A stretch of DNA of 64,000 nucleotides from Perkinsus chesapeaki (GCA_013115145.1 JAAPAO010000035.1:1-64000); one strand, 5' to 3'; shown: positions 9,708-21,200, numbered from the stretch's first letter. The notes: generated by a model from the letters alone, not told the origin. Translations and numbers: made by a program.

Positions 9708-10600
9708 TTAAACAAACGATATTAGTATTATCATATTACACGTCAACGACGTGACGTCATGGCCGGGAAATGATGACCCTGACGCTGTGCCATAAGTAGT
9801 GGTGTCTGATAAAATCATCAATCCGGTTTTGTGTTAATATTAGTTCGATTCAAAACATGCCCACACTGTGCGTCGTAAAACAATACTTAGGATGTCCCAG
9901 CCTGGCTGTCTAGCTAACCCGAAGAGCAGAACAATGAGACAATCACCCGCGGACGAACTTCACAAAGCGGATAAAGTTAGTAGTCCGATTGGGACTTCCG
10001 ATGGACGAGTACCACTGGGAATACCTCTTGTTATAATATTATGAAAACGATGGGAACGTCGCAGAGTTCTTCCTCTACCTGTTGATCCAAAATCTGTATA
10101 ACAACACACTAGCTTGAGGGAGTCAGCGCCGCGAGGCTCTCAGAGGCTCTGAAGCAGAGCCTGGCTCTGACCTACTACTTGCAGCTCAATGTACTCATCC
10201 GCTGTGATATACTGTGAAACTTCAAGTTTCCAACTTGCCAAGCTCAGCTTGGTCCAAAGCGTACACAACATTAGAAATCCCAAGTCTTATGTAACAGTTA
10301 CATAACAGTTACATTGTAACTTACCAGGAGGAAAGCTGAAGTTAAATCACGGTTTCCAGTCAGCTCACTCGTGCCTCTGAAGCACGGGGTGACGAGTTTG
10401 TGAGAAATGCCCTATGAGATTTGTGAGACTTCATCGTTCTATCGTACTTGTACGTACCAGAATACTCCGGGAGTATTACTCCCCCATTGAAATTTGATAC
10501 TTCCCACGAAATTTAACGGTTAAATTTTAACCGGTGCCCCTATTCAGTAGTCAAGCAGCAGGGTAGTGACTATCATAGACTTCAGAGTGATGTTACTCGG
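9708..10600. other. Gene-free array spacer
   Basis: No coding frame is supported. Present are a short palindrome near 9738-9760 (gtcaacgacgtgacgtca), repeated gaggctctgaagcagagcctggctctga units near 10130-10170, and a cataacagttacataacagttacat repeat near 10290-10315. The sequence looks like diverged intergenic or element debris. Confidence 0.5.
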
Positions 10601-10614
10601 CAACACGTGTCAAA

Positions 10615-10905
10615 AGGACAAATGTAACCACCTACCCCGCATCCTATGTCAACCACGGTGATGCACTTTTCTCAGGCAAAAGCTCCTCCATAGCCTCAAA
10701 ACTGGAATGCCACTCGTCATTAGAATAAGCATCATAGTCTTCAGCGGCATACTCTTCATCTGACAGTAAATCTGCGACCAGCTCCATGTAAGCCGACTGC
10801 CATTGCTGGCCTTCTCCTCATCGTTATTTCCCTAGTCGGTAAGCATTTGCTTCTTCGTCCTATAACGCTTCTCCCAATAGCTAGCGCCTCCATATAGTAC
10901 TGTAT
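10615..10905 (-). pseudogene. Duplicated fragment of the methyltransferase gene
   Basis: This stretch matches about 7375-7665 base by base with scattered substitutions. It covers the end of exon 1 (YWEKRY region), the frame-change region, and the exon with motif I. Several substitutions would break the protein, and nothing of the other exons is present. The fragment is followed, in the same order as the original, by the copied upstream block (about 11095-11360) and then an intact family gene. It therefore marks a segmental duplication of the left array border. Confidence 0.82.
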
Positions 10906-11329
10906 ACGATTGTATATGTACGACCGCCCTTTATAAGCCGAGCGGCCGACGGCCTCATCTAATAGAAACAAGGGCCTTGTTACAAGGCACGACTAACAAA
11001 TGGGTACCACTCAGACAAGTGACCTGACCCTAGCGAGCAGAGAATGCAGTGGCCTCATAGTATAGATAAGAACCAGATTAAGAGTCTCTTAATAAGAGAC
11101 ACAATCGCCGATTCTACCGGAGGGACAATTGCTAGTTCCTCACTGAGGAGTCCTCAGCCATTATTCGTATAAGAGGCGAGATCAGGATACGGGGAACGAC
11201 AACTGTTTACCCATAGCGTTTTCCCAGTGAAGGCTAAACCCACGAACGAGGGTGCTTCATATTCAACCTCCGGACACGTCGTGCCCCATACGACACTCGA
11301 CAGCTGTCGCACGCGGGCGACACGTCCGA

Positions 11330-11356
11330 TTTTCATGCAAATTACCTGCATTTAGG
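11330..11356 (+). promoter_or_regulatory. Shared upstream element, copy 3
   Basis: TTTTCATGCA (11330-11339) and TGCATTTAGG (11347-11356) have the 17-nt spacing seen at 8358 and 8965. An aatgtccgcagcattctgcgatcaacgcag block follows, similar to the one before copy 6. The start codon is about 170 bp downstream. Confidence 0.65.
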
Positions 11357-11524
11357 CCAATGTCCGCAGCATTCTGCGATCAACGCAGATTAATCCCTAA
11401 AGAGAGTCGTGGCAAATAGGTAGCCCCATTCTTGGAAGAGCTATGTTTCATATTATGAAATTCATAAGCACTGTTCCATTGAGCAACGTGCTTTCAGCTT
11501 CATTAGTTTTAATACTATATTGAT

Positions 11525-12113
11525 ATGTGGTGCGTAACTGCCATCCTTCTGGCTTACCTCTCCAAAGGGGTGGCTGACTTTTTTAGTAGCTTTTCTGTCG
11601 AGGATCCTAGCACACTCGAGAATTTGGCGCTTACCGGGCCTTCTCCCACCCAAAGCCCGCCCATCGATAACACCGGCTTCTTTGATAGCATCACTGTCGA
11701 GAGCGCCCTCCCAGAGTATCCGGCCCTGCATGATAGGGAAAGTTCAACTACGACTGCGATGCTTGAAGTTGAGAGCTCTACCCCGTCAAGCCCGGGAAAA
11801 TTGGAAGGCGCGGCTCAACAGATAGGCGACCCGCTGAACCCGTCCGAGGTTAATCAAGACTACAATGGTATTATCAGTGCAGTGTTAGCCATCTGTGGTA
11901 TCACGTTGATGGTTGGGCTGTTGCAGCTGCTAATCTTGAAAAAGATTGCTCTGGGAGTATCACAATTGCAGCAAGCCGCGGATGTGGAACAAGGGTAAGT
12001 ATGAAGCCCGTTAAAACGTTAGTGTTCACATGCTCATTTCCATCTTCAGGTACAGGTTGAGCAAGGGGAAGACTAGTGATGGCGAAGACGTGGCGATGGG
12101 CAGCCTATCATAG
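11525..12113 (+). CDS. FFD-module family protein, copy 3
   Basis: Exons 11525-11994 and 12050-12113 give 177 residues; the intron is 55 nt, gtaagt to cttcag. A signal peptide (residues 1-17) is followed at once by DFFSSFSVEDPSTLENLAL and then a second module GFFDSITVES (about residue 51). The middle is Ser/Thr/Pro/Glu-rich. The span after QDYNGIISAV carries VGLLQLLILKKIAL. The spliced tail is VEQGYRLSKGK and then an acidic end. This is the cleanest short member and the best template for the family. It sits on a duplicated segment whose left part carries the methyltransferase fragment. The role is unknown; the layout suggests a surface protein or receptor-like adaptor. Confidence 0.82.
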
Positions 12114-12640
12114 GCTCCTGAAAGATAAGACGCTTTGTGCAGCATGACCAATCTGAGTTGTACCGATTAAACTAAGGGCCTTAGGTCTAAGGCTATTGTG
12201 CTGCGTTTCAAGTTGTTTAATAAACAGTTTATTGTGGTAAGGCTATTCCTCTCAACTCAGAAGTTCCAAGCTAGTACCAAACTGGTGGTGCAGCATAATG
12301 CTACCAGCATATTACTGGCGCCACCAGAGCCCATTTGGTTATTTCAAAGCATACATTGTATACTATACAGTGTATAGTATACACCCCTCCATGTGATTTT
12401 AGCATAATCGGTTTTTCCCACGTATCTGTGCTGTACATAAGTGTTTGAGTCTATCCTTCACAGTGTGAAGTTCACACAGGGTTATGACAATACTAGTCTA
12501 CCATAAGTTATAGTATAGGTTATAGTTATAGGTGTATATTAGTCATATTAAGTATAGTTATAGTATATGTACTAGGTCTTCGTGACGAAGCGGCGGAGCT
12601 CGTTCAGCTGTTATTTTGCTCGTTGTTAGTTCGTCATCAC
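12114..12640. other. Gene-free spacer with palindrome
   Basis: The palindrome GTATACTATAC (12358-12368) / GTATAGTATAC (12372-12382) has 11-bp arms and a 3-nt loop. Runs of tatagttatag/gtatatt repeats lie near 12505-12570. I see no gene. Confidence 0.6.
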
Positions 12641-12644
12641 ACGC

Positions 12645-12731
12645 GTAGTGCTTTGGAGGTCCGAGCGAGTGATCAAATCGCGCGGAAACGATTTAGAGAA
12701 GAAGTCGTGGGTTCAAATCCCACATGCCACA
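12645..12731 (+). tRNA. tRNA-like sequence (long-variable-arm type) or tRNA-derived repeat
   Basis: A perfect T-arm (12707-12723, 5-bp stem, loop TTCAAAT), a B-box and a 3' stem ATGCCAC, followed by a T run typical of Pol III stops, suggest a Leu/Ser-type tRNA. The A-box region (ggtccgagcgagtgatc) is only partly right. The 5' acceptor strand pairs badly, and no convincing anticodon arm is visible. It may be a decayed tRNA or the head of a SINE. Confidence 0.35.
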
Positions 12732-15700
12732 TTTTTCCGTCAAATAATGTTTTTGCTTTTTCACTCGACACACGGGGTAGCTTTGAAAAAATTACAAATT
12801 TTCTAGGCATCCCCAGAGGAAGAGGAGTCTTTTCGTCTATAGATCATCAGCTAGTTCGCTCTGGTTAACGAGAAATAATTCGTACGCACGCACGCACGCA
12901 TGGCGAAATGCTCCATTTCCAGATAATAAGCTCCGCTCGCTTCGCTCGCTCCGCAACTTATAGGTTATAGTCTGTAACCTCAAAGGTCCAGGTCTTAACT
13001 TATTAGCTTCAGCTTAGCTGGAAGCCTAAGCAGGGTCAGACGGTCCCGTCTGTCACCAGATAATTTGAAAGCCTTGATGGTCTTACGATCGTGAGTTGGA
13101 CGCTTGTTGAACTCTCCGTGTTCGCTGTGGCAGTTTTTGTGTTTCTGAGTATAAACATGTTGCATTTAGTCAAATTTGAGTATGGTGTAGTGTTGCGAGT
13201 AGAAACCGTTAGCCTTAATCCGTATTGAGCCGTATCGTAAAAAGTTACGAGATCGTAAGTCGTACCGTAACCGTAATCATAATCGTAAAGACGCCCATGT
13301 CTAGGCTCAGAGCTCAGTCCAGGGTGGCAATGCAACAACAGTTGCTAGCTAAGCTAGCCTAACTGGTGTTTGTTGATGATAAACTGTAAAAGCCAACCTC
13401 TCCTCGCTGTGTATGTTCCTACCAATAGTACTGCTACTGCTGCCTCTCGACGGTGACTCACTATTGATGAGGAAACGAGTCTGATGATAATCATTGCTCT
13501 GCGGAGGTTGAGCTTCTACTAGCTCACCGCGCGCATTACGTACTACCATATATGGTCATTGCGGCTAGTAGGACCAGTTGCCAGTCCTTGCCAGCAAAAG
13601 CAGGTCTATAGACACTTTCGCTTGCACGCTTTTTCTTCATGCGTGTTGTATGGCAAGCTACAGTTGACTTTTGGTCAATAACCACCCGGATGAGTATCCC
13701 GGTCAGACCATCTCTCGTCTACTCAGTACTACTCCCAATCTAAATAGTAATCTTGCGTTGAACTATTAACGGACAAATATGCGGTATCCACGGCTGCGGC
13801 TGCCGCAGTCAAAACCTAAACTATTCAATGCGTAAGGAATATGCTGTATCCAAAAGAAGGTACGAATCTACTGGCAGAGATTACGACGGAATCGCGGTAT
13901 AACTGAAAACATCGGTAGTGCTCATATCCTTGGAACTCGCCGTAAGTAACTTGCATACTAAAGCGAGTAATTTTAGTGAATCATGACACGCGATGCCAGC
14001 ACGCGCCACTACAAGCGACTGTTAGAAGATGCGCTGGAAATATTAATAGTGAGAAAGAAGGTATATCAAACGGAGATTTCGTAACGGAGTCCATAATGTA
14101 TTTCATATCATACGGCCGCAGCGAGAAATTCTCACATTTATTCCCCGTGCCGTAAAAAAACAGTGACGACTACCGTAGTAGCTCTATGACATATAGCACT
14201 GGAGATTTCATGAGCAATGAGACTCATTGAACAAGTTACTGCCAATAACGACATAGCGCAGGTAGGAACTTTGTCAAGAGCTATCACGGTGGGAAGCGTG
14301 CACGCGGCGCGAAGCACGCCGCTCCCTCGAGTTTACGAAAGACCCAGCTTATCAACACACGCATCCGCCGGTGAGTATCAAGAAATAAAGAGACCGTCTG
14401 GACTGAAGTAGTGCTAAAAGACTGATCGAACGTAACCTTTACGTTTGGGTTTAAGCCAAGTTCACGTTGAGTTCACAGCTCCAGACTGAGTCAGATATAG
14501 CTGCACAACGAATCGTTGTCAATGACGAAACCGACTCCCACTCACATTAGCATACGCGTATTATGGATACAACATCATCCATGAGGTGGCTCATCGATTG
14601 CTTCTCGCTTTTGTAGCAGCAGTCTTGCAAGCAGCTTGAAGCAAGTTGCCGCGGTCACCGGAAGAAAGACGGTCTTTCAAATACCATAAGATCGCAAAAG
14701 CTGCTGCTGCTGCCAGCTATTGAATACCGCATTACTCAACATGGTAGAAGCAAGCATTTAACTACCCAAGAAGTAAATACCCAAGTCAGAAGAATAACAC
14801 GAGCCCAGTTGTTGGAAAGTTTTCAATTTAAGAGTACTTGTCAACATGACGGGGGATCCGCGTGGCGTCTGGTTAGTCTCGTGCCCGGAGGGCCGAATGA
14901 CCTCGGAGGTCACGTCAATTAAACTGACACAAATACCTGCCTGCCTGTAACTCATGCTGCCTGCTAAACTGCTGCTCATCGGTGCTGCAGATGTTGGGCC
15001 TGCCACATACAGGAAACAAATCTATTAAACCCGACGCGTTCTTTATCATCGACTTAAGAGGCGACTTTACTAATGGTAAGATAGAAAGGTTGTAGAAGAA
15101 GGCAATAACTAGAGACTTGCGAAGAATAAGAGAAGCTTGCTTAACGAAAGTGACACAAAGCCCTGCACACGAAACGTCTGGAGCTCGACGTCGATCCGAC
15201 CAACTCGCTATTAGCGATAAGCTATGCTATAGAACTGCCTGATAAATGAAAACCTCATTGCCGTCATAGGCATCGCACCCGGGCAGAATCCCTGTCGCGG
15301 AAAGAAGTATTTTGAAATTGGAAGTTGAAATAGACACAATCTTGACCAATTTAAAATCAGAAGACATGGAAACAACTCCATCGAGTCAACGCAACTAACA
15401 CAAACTCATTAGATTGAAAATGAGGATCAGTAAATAGTATTTACTACACGTCAACATGGGTCGTGTTGTTCAATACATGCAACTGTCTATTCCTTGTGGC
15501 TGTAACTCGTCGGACTTGTGCACAATACCTGTAGGCGACCTGCTCCATAACAGAACATAGCATGATATACATAGCACATCCAAGAAAATATAACTATTAT
15601 AGTTATACGCAGACTGAATAAGGTTGGAGATTGATGAAAACGATGTCGAGAGTATTTCCAAGTAAGGGTTCCTTGCCAAGGTAAAACGTGCAAAACATTT

Positions 15701-16279
15701 GACAGGCTTCTCAATCTGAAGAATACAGCCTACAACTTCACAACAACGTTTTCCGGTTTTAGTGGACTCTATCAACTAGAGGGGGGGGGTTCCGTCAAGT
15801 TGCTTCATCAAAGGTTATAAGACAGAAAGCCGACAATACTTTTTATCACTATGATAATACAGTCTGCATTGTTTAATAGGATTCGTAATTTGTATCGTCA
15901 TTATCGAATCAAGAGTAAGTACATATTATGCTTTATAGAGCTATAACCTACACAAGCAATATCTTTGAACATGTCAGGATGACGGGATGACAATTCTCTG
16001 GTGAATCTAATCGTTAGACTCTAATGGCCAGATCTAAGAGCTGGAGTCCAAGAAGCAGTGCTGGTCAATGCAGTTAATACTAAATTATCCAATGCCGCCG
16101 AATAGCACTTCATTCAAGACTTTTTCGCCTGGTACTGTCACTATGACAGTGTCATAGCACAGATTATGCTGCACAACAAACCGGAATTCAAGACGACATG
16201 CGATCAAGATCAGAGACGCAAAAAAAAGACTCAACTCAAGCACAATTTGCGCCGCACAATGTGGAAGAAAAATGCATGC
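12732..16279. other. Long gene-free stretch
   Basis: About 3.5 kb has no supported gene on either strand. Visible are an ACGC microsatellite (12881-12900), a cgctcgcttcgctcgct repeat (about 12933-12950), a run of nine or ten G (about 15781), and small palindromes. Minus-strand frames at 13036-13338, 14758-15006 and 15470-15775 have no family match, no splice logic and skewed composition. This is probably decayed intergenic or element DNA within the array. Confidence 0.55.
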
Positions 16280-16320
16280 ATTTCGTGCACTTGGGCGAGA
16301 ATAGAGTGGTCGGCGACCGT
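16280..16320 (+). promoter_or_regulatory. Shared upstream element, copy 4
   Basis: ATTTCGTGCA (16280-16289), preceded by TGCATGCA, is followed by cttgggcga and then TCGGCGACCGT (16310-16320). The whole aligns with 18751-18800 before copy 5. The ATG is about 120-160 bp downstream. Confidence 0.6.
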
Positions 16321-16438
16321 CGCTTATCGGAAGTTGGAATTATAAGGACTACGAGGTTTGATGCTCAACATAAAATGTTCTAGGTCGTAGACTTGGTTTC
16401 TCAGCTATTGTACTCCATTGGTGTAACACCAAGTTAAC

Positions 16439-17291
16439 ATGATTAACATCGCAATCCATTTAACAGTTTTAATATATATTATATGTTTCCCTGGCAATGG
16501 GATGGATTTTTTGAGTGACATAAGCATTGAAGATCCGAGCACCCTTGATGACTTGTACTTGGATGACACGCCTACGATACCGATTCCGGATACTACAGTC
16601 GGAATCAGTCCAAACACTGGTTCTACACCTCAGCCTGGCCTCTTCGACCATTTGACTATCGAAAGCCCCTTTCCATGGTTCAGCCAACCTGGTGGTGCTG
16701 CGCCCGAGTATCCTTCCACCAGGTTCAACCTCTTTGACGGTGTGGTGCTCGAGAACCTGACCACAGCAGCACCAGGTCTGTTTGATGGCCTATATATCGA
16801 AGATCCTCGCTCAGGCGACACCAGCCCCATCGAAGATATGGCACTGAAGAATGGTTTTTCAGAAGATGTGAGCACTGAGAGCCTCTCTACAACTCACCCT
16901 ACCAGCGTTGCATATGCACCTACACCTACGGTTGTCCGAGACCCATCGGGTGAGATCAAACCCGACCTAGTAGCGGTATCCGCTACTAGGAGCCATCTGG
17001 GAACCTCTAATGATTACTCTATTATCCTAGTAGTTGTGGTGGTAATCCTGGGGCTACTGCAATTGGTGGGGTTATTGCAGACGTGGATACTGCAGAGAAG
17101 CTTGCGTGAGTCAACACAAGTGAAATGCACCAAGGACTTGGAGCAGAGGTACAACTGAAACCGTCAAGGGTTCTGAGTTTATTGTCTTTCTCCATTTCAG
17201 GTATATCCGTGATAAAACGGCGGATCTAGAAACCGGCTGCAAAGAAGATATCATCGCGGAAGACTCCACTGGGAATATGGGTGGCAAGTAA
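16439..17291 (+). CDS. FFD-module family protein, copy 4 (expanded)
   Basis: Exons 16439-17148 and 17201-17291 give 266 residues, the longest member; the intron is 52 nt. The signal peptide covers residues 1-21. The first block is MDFLSDISIEDPSTLDDL; three more modules follow: GLFDHLTIESPF (about residue 64), NLFDGVVLENL and GLFDGLYIEDP. So the extra length comes from repeated modules. A Thr/Ser-rich stretch precedes SNDYSIILVV and the span with VGLLQTWILQRS. The spliced tail is DLEQRYIRDK, then an acidic end with Cys. A damaged copy of this 3' exon and the sequence just after it occurs at 21.1 kb. Module number variation suggests the outer part is what evolves. Confidence 0.82.
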
Positions 17292-18740
17292 AAGAATTAC
17301 TTAATCCTACCACGAAGCCATGACAATGTGATGTCCACACTGATTCGCTGAAGAGGCATATCCCGCGTTCATAGTAATGAATAGTTATCAATCGAGATGG
17401 TCTGACCATCATGGTCAGTGCAATACGAATTGGCTGTACCAGCTCGGGTGTGAAAGTCATCCGCGCATATTATGACATTGCCTAGTTACCTTTCTACATG
17501 TGCCGGTGAATCTCCAGAACCACGAGATTTCGACAGGCTGACCTAATTTCTACTGCACCTTGCAGTGACTGCACTGCGCTTCGCGTATAACATATGCGCA
17601 GTGAGGAATTGTTACCAGGAATATCACGCGGCCTGCCAACTAAAGATTTCGCGGCATACGAGTCCCGTACACCGCACTCGATTCACGAATAATTCGTGAA
17701 TTGAACTATTCTTGAAATTATAATTATTAATGAAAAATTATTTTTGAGCCATGGCAAACAATCCGACAAACTCGCCGGGCCGGCTGTCATGCCGCTTGCC
17801 ATGATGGAAATCCGAATTAATCAATTAAATATAGAGCGCCGACAGCCGGAATCTGCGGAAGTGGGAATATCTTTATATTGATTACTGTTATTAGTTTACG
17901 ATTATTTGATTATTAGTTACGAGTGGAGTAAGGTACCACCTTGAAGCTCTCGCCGAGCGATTTCTAATACTGGGTCGCCCACTGCGCCCATTCGAATTGG
18001 GCTCTGAGTAATGGTTTAACAAAGAAATCGTTACATAGAGAAGTGAGAATTTACGAGTTTTCGGAATGCTATTTCAACAGTTTCTCGCCGTTTTTTCGCG
18101 AGATGTGCCTACAGTAGGCAGCCTACTGTACATGCAAAACAGAGTAACACAAACGTCACAGCCGCTGTGGGCCATAGCCTGTGGCATCGAGACTGTGCCA
18201 CAGCGCTGGTGGTATAATAAATGTATCTACATCTTCGTCGAGCAGCCTGCTCGGAGCAGGGTATAGTTTTGGTTCGATCTGCAGAGGGTCGTGACTCATG
18301 ACTCTTGAGTTCGATTCCCAATTGCAACTCCCAACTTACAACGGTAGTTCCTTGTTACACATCTTTCCACGAGCCTAGCGCTAATGCGTGCTTTCGTGTG
18401 TTTTTGCACGTGCATTAGCGTGAAAAAACGCTGTGTTTTGCGCGTGTAGCGTCTCAATGGCATTAAGACAAGAATTAGATTCTACGACTTATTATTGGGT
18501 TTATATGAAGCGTTTACGACTCATTTAGAGGATTCTAGCGTTAGCCAACCGCGGTCAGCCCTATTACGACTGGGCTGCTGAGATAGGGAAGTTCCCTAAG
18601 GTAACGTCGGGTTTAACTTGGTCAGCTTTGTGACTATCCATCAGATCGAGTCCATCTTCTCAGCTAGCCTCTCTACTTCCCCTCCAAGCGGGCGTGCGAA
18701 CGTTTAACTGTATATTTCTTGCAACGCTCCACGCGCGACC
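17292..18740. other. Gene-free array spacer
   Basis: No gene is supported. An AT-rich patch with gaattcatt-type repeats lies near 17690-17745. At 18290-18325 a gagttcgattccca B-box-like motif sits in a tRNA-like half, too incomplete to call. Small palindromes occur at 18108-18130 (gtaggcagcctac). Confidence 0.5.
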
Positions 18741-18744
18741 GCGC

Positions 18745-18800
18745 ATTCGTGCAGTTTTCGTGCATTTAGGTGAAATGTCCACAAGAGTCGGCGACCACCG
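18745..18800 (+). promoter_or_regulatory. Shared upstream element, copy 5
   Basis: ATTCGTGCA (18745-18753) is followed by TTTTCGTGCATTTAGG (18755-18770) and TCGGCGACCACCG (18788-18800), about 75-130 bp before the ATG at 18874. This is the most compact version of the block. Confidence 0.65.
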
Positions 18801-18873
18801 GAAAACTACCTTTAGGCGATATAAGGACATTAGACTAGATGAGACTATTTCAGTTAAAATCCGAAACCTTAAC

Positions 18874-19420
18874 ATGTGGTCTTTGCTTGCAATGTCTTGT
18901 GCCTACGCCTTTCTGGGTGAGGCCAGCTTCTTTGACGGCGTCACTGTCGAAGACCCGAGTAGCCTCGCTCAGCTGCAGCTGGAAGTCTCTTCCGCAACTG
19001 ATCCAGTCAACTCTGGAAGGCCCACTACACCGAGGCCAGGTCTCTTCGATAGCATGGCTATCCATATTCCTGATGAGACCAATCCAGCTGATGACACGAG
19101 CACGACCACGCCTGCGTTCGATGCACCCAGAATGAGCAATGAACGGGGCCAGTCTGGGTTTTACCAGGACTACACCGGAATCCTCATTGTTCTGGTCATC
19201 ATCGTTGGGTTACTCTTGGCAGTGGGGCTATTGCAGTTTTGGATGTTGAGGAAGATCGCTATCGGATCCCATCTAAAACGAGCTACAGACTTGGAACAAG
19301 GGTAAGAGATAATTGGCGAAGTTTCCTCTGAATGAATTAGGTTTGAGATTTATTTTCAGATACCAAGTAGGCAAGGGAGCTGGGGCGGAAACTCACTCAG
19401 AGGCCGTCATAGGACAATAG
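18874..19420 (+). CDS. FFD-module family protein, copy 5
   Basis: Exons 18874-19301 and 19360-19420 give 162 residues; the intron is 58 nt. ATG 18874 is chosen because the paralogues start at the signal peptide; the frame itself is open from 18694. The first block is SFFDGVTVEDPSSLAQLQL and the second module is GLFDSMAIHIP (about residue 57). A Thr/Pro spacer leads to QDYTGILIVL and a span with VGLLQFWMLRKIAI. The spliced tail is DLEQGYQVGKG. Two modules, an intact span and intact splice sites suggest an active gene. Function is unknown. Confidence 0.8.
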
Positions 19421-20950
19421 GTCACAGATTTTATGTCCGATTACATGATAACTGTTGTACTGGTTAATATAAGTGGTAGGAACCGTGTCTAGTTTTGAGA
19501 ATTGTCAATTACAGTGTAGTTATTGCACAACGTATACTACGCTCGAAGGTTTTCACTGGAAGCTACATTAAGTGTAGTACATGTAATTTTCTGAAACCGG
19601 AAGATTTCTGGTTGGTTGACGTTAGTGGAGAGAAAATTTCCCTAAGAAATAGAGACACAACGGCACAATTTGGCACTGGGTGACCCAGTCTGGGTCAACA
19701 GCACGCAGTGCCAGAACACCTAATAGGCGTCCAGTAACTGGACCCCAGTAGGCTCTGTATTGGCATCCGGAGCAAGCACTGGCGGTGACCGGCACAACTG
19801 TTCAATGGCGGCGCGCACCGCGCGCCGCGCATTATTCCTTTCGCAATATGGAGGAATTCGGCGGCAATCTTTGGCTTCTTTGAAGCAAACCTGCTCCTGA
19901 GAGGGCTACTTCAACTCAGAATCTATATAATATCTTTAGGGAAATAATTCTATATTCTAGTTTCAGTATCGCTCTCACACTAGGACTCGGACCATGGCGG
20001 CGGTCGGTTCGAGCCTCTACCTTTCGTCTCTTGTGCACTGAGCATGCACAAAGCGCTTCTCGAACGTCTTGCTAGTGACCGTTTCGTGACTACTACACTT
20101 CCGACTGAGTTACACATTTGCTTTATCACTCTTACATTGTCATAATTGCTCCTTAATATGGGCCCTCATGTCCTACAGTAATTCTCGTTCTGCTTTGATT
20201 TCAAGTCAATTTTTATTTCTCCTTCCACATTGCCACCCTTAATTACTGACGGTAATTGACCGCGATGCAAGGACAGTAGAGCAATAAATTGCGATAATGA
20301 ACACAGCGTGCTAGATGAATACGATGAATAATTTTATTCATATAATATATGACTATATAATAATATAAATATTATTCAACTACACTCACAGAGAGTGATG
20401 ATTGCATGCTACCGAGGGATAGATGAGCACATTCCTAGCTATTCCCGAACATCACTTCTATACCGTATAGTCCCTCAGAGTATATACGGCCAGCACAAGT
20501 AATACCTGATCCCTTTATTTTCACGAAATTTTAGTCCGCAGAGCTACCCCGCACAGATTACTGATGAAATGTTCCCGTATGCCTGGTATACGCGTCTCCA
20601 GGAAGAGATGGCAGTTGCCAGCCGTCACCACTTAGAACCTAGAGGCCAAATGTAACGAATGGCAACCGCAGCGGCTGCACGACCACGTTATAACTACTAC
20701 GTCATATACTAAGTTAACCATATTCTAGTTGGTAATCAGGCTCGAGTGGGAATGGCCCAACTCCCGGCTTCGCTCATCAGAGAGTAGTTCCCATACCCCA
20801 CGCTCGCGCGTATCCCCCCAAATGCCACAGCCCATGCAAAAGGCAGAGCGTCACGGCTAGGTCGTTCGCGTAAGAACGAATTTCCTACAGATGCGATCGA
20901 CTGACTTTTACGAACTGCCTAGGAGCAAGAAATATACTGATACCTTCCAA
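19421..20950. other. Gene-free array spacer
   Basis: A GC-rich palindrome (cggcgcgcaccgcgcgccgcgc) lies at about 19810-19832. The stretch around 20520-20610 resembles 23375-23450, downstream of copy 6 (shared agattactgatgaaatgttcccg / agattcctgataaggggttcccg pattern). This spacer therefore also belongs to a duplicated segment. No gene is supported. Confidence 0.5.
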
Positions 20951-21060
20951 CCGGTAACTACCTCCTTATCGGTGAGAACATGAACAACACCATCCCAACC
21001 CAAGAGATAATCACGATCGAAGTGAAAACCGATGATTGGCCAAGGACCTGAGGACCAGAT
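20950..21060 (-). pseudogene. Fragment of proteasome beta-3 gene
   Basis: On the minus strand this reads LGWDGVVHVLTDKEV, matching the beta-3 exon SGWGGVVYILTDKE at 23986-24060. The DNA match extends across the exon into both flanking introns. Upstream exons are absent. It shows that a segment running from a family copy into the right flanking gene was duplicated into the array. Confidence 0.75.
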
Positions 21061-21079
21061 ATATGCGTGATTGAACGGC

Positions 21080-21200
21080 AGACCCAGAAACCTACTGCAA
21101 AGATGTCATCGTGGCAGACTCCACTTTGAGTACGGGTGGCAACTTGCCACTGGCAAGCAAACGAATTGCTTAATTCTGCCAAGAAGCCACGACACCGTTT
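21080..21200 (+). pseudogene. Damaged copy of a family 3' exon
   Basis: The sequence matches about 17225-17325, the second exon of copy 4 and its 3' flank (aaagatgtcatcgtggcaga against aaagaagatatcatcgcgga, and gggtggcaa...aattgcttaattctgcca). No first exon, modules or span precede it. It directly adjoins the proteasome beta-3 fragment. Confidence 0.65.

Noticed and set aside
12881-12900. ACGC repeats as a possible CRISPR-like or regulatory array
   Set aside because: Simple microsatellite; units are 4 bp with no spacers.
18280-18330. tRNA gene suggested by gagttcgattccca
   Set aside because: Only a B-box-like half is present; no acceptor pairing, D-arm or anticodon arm could be drawn.
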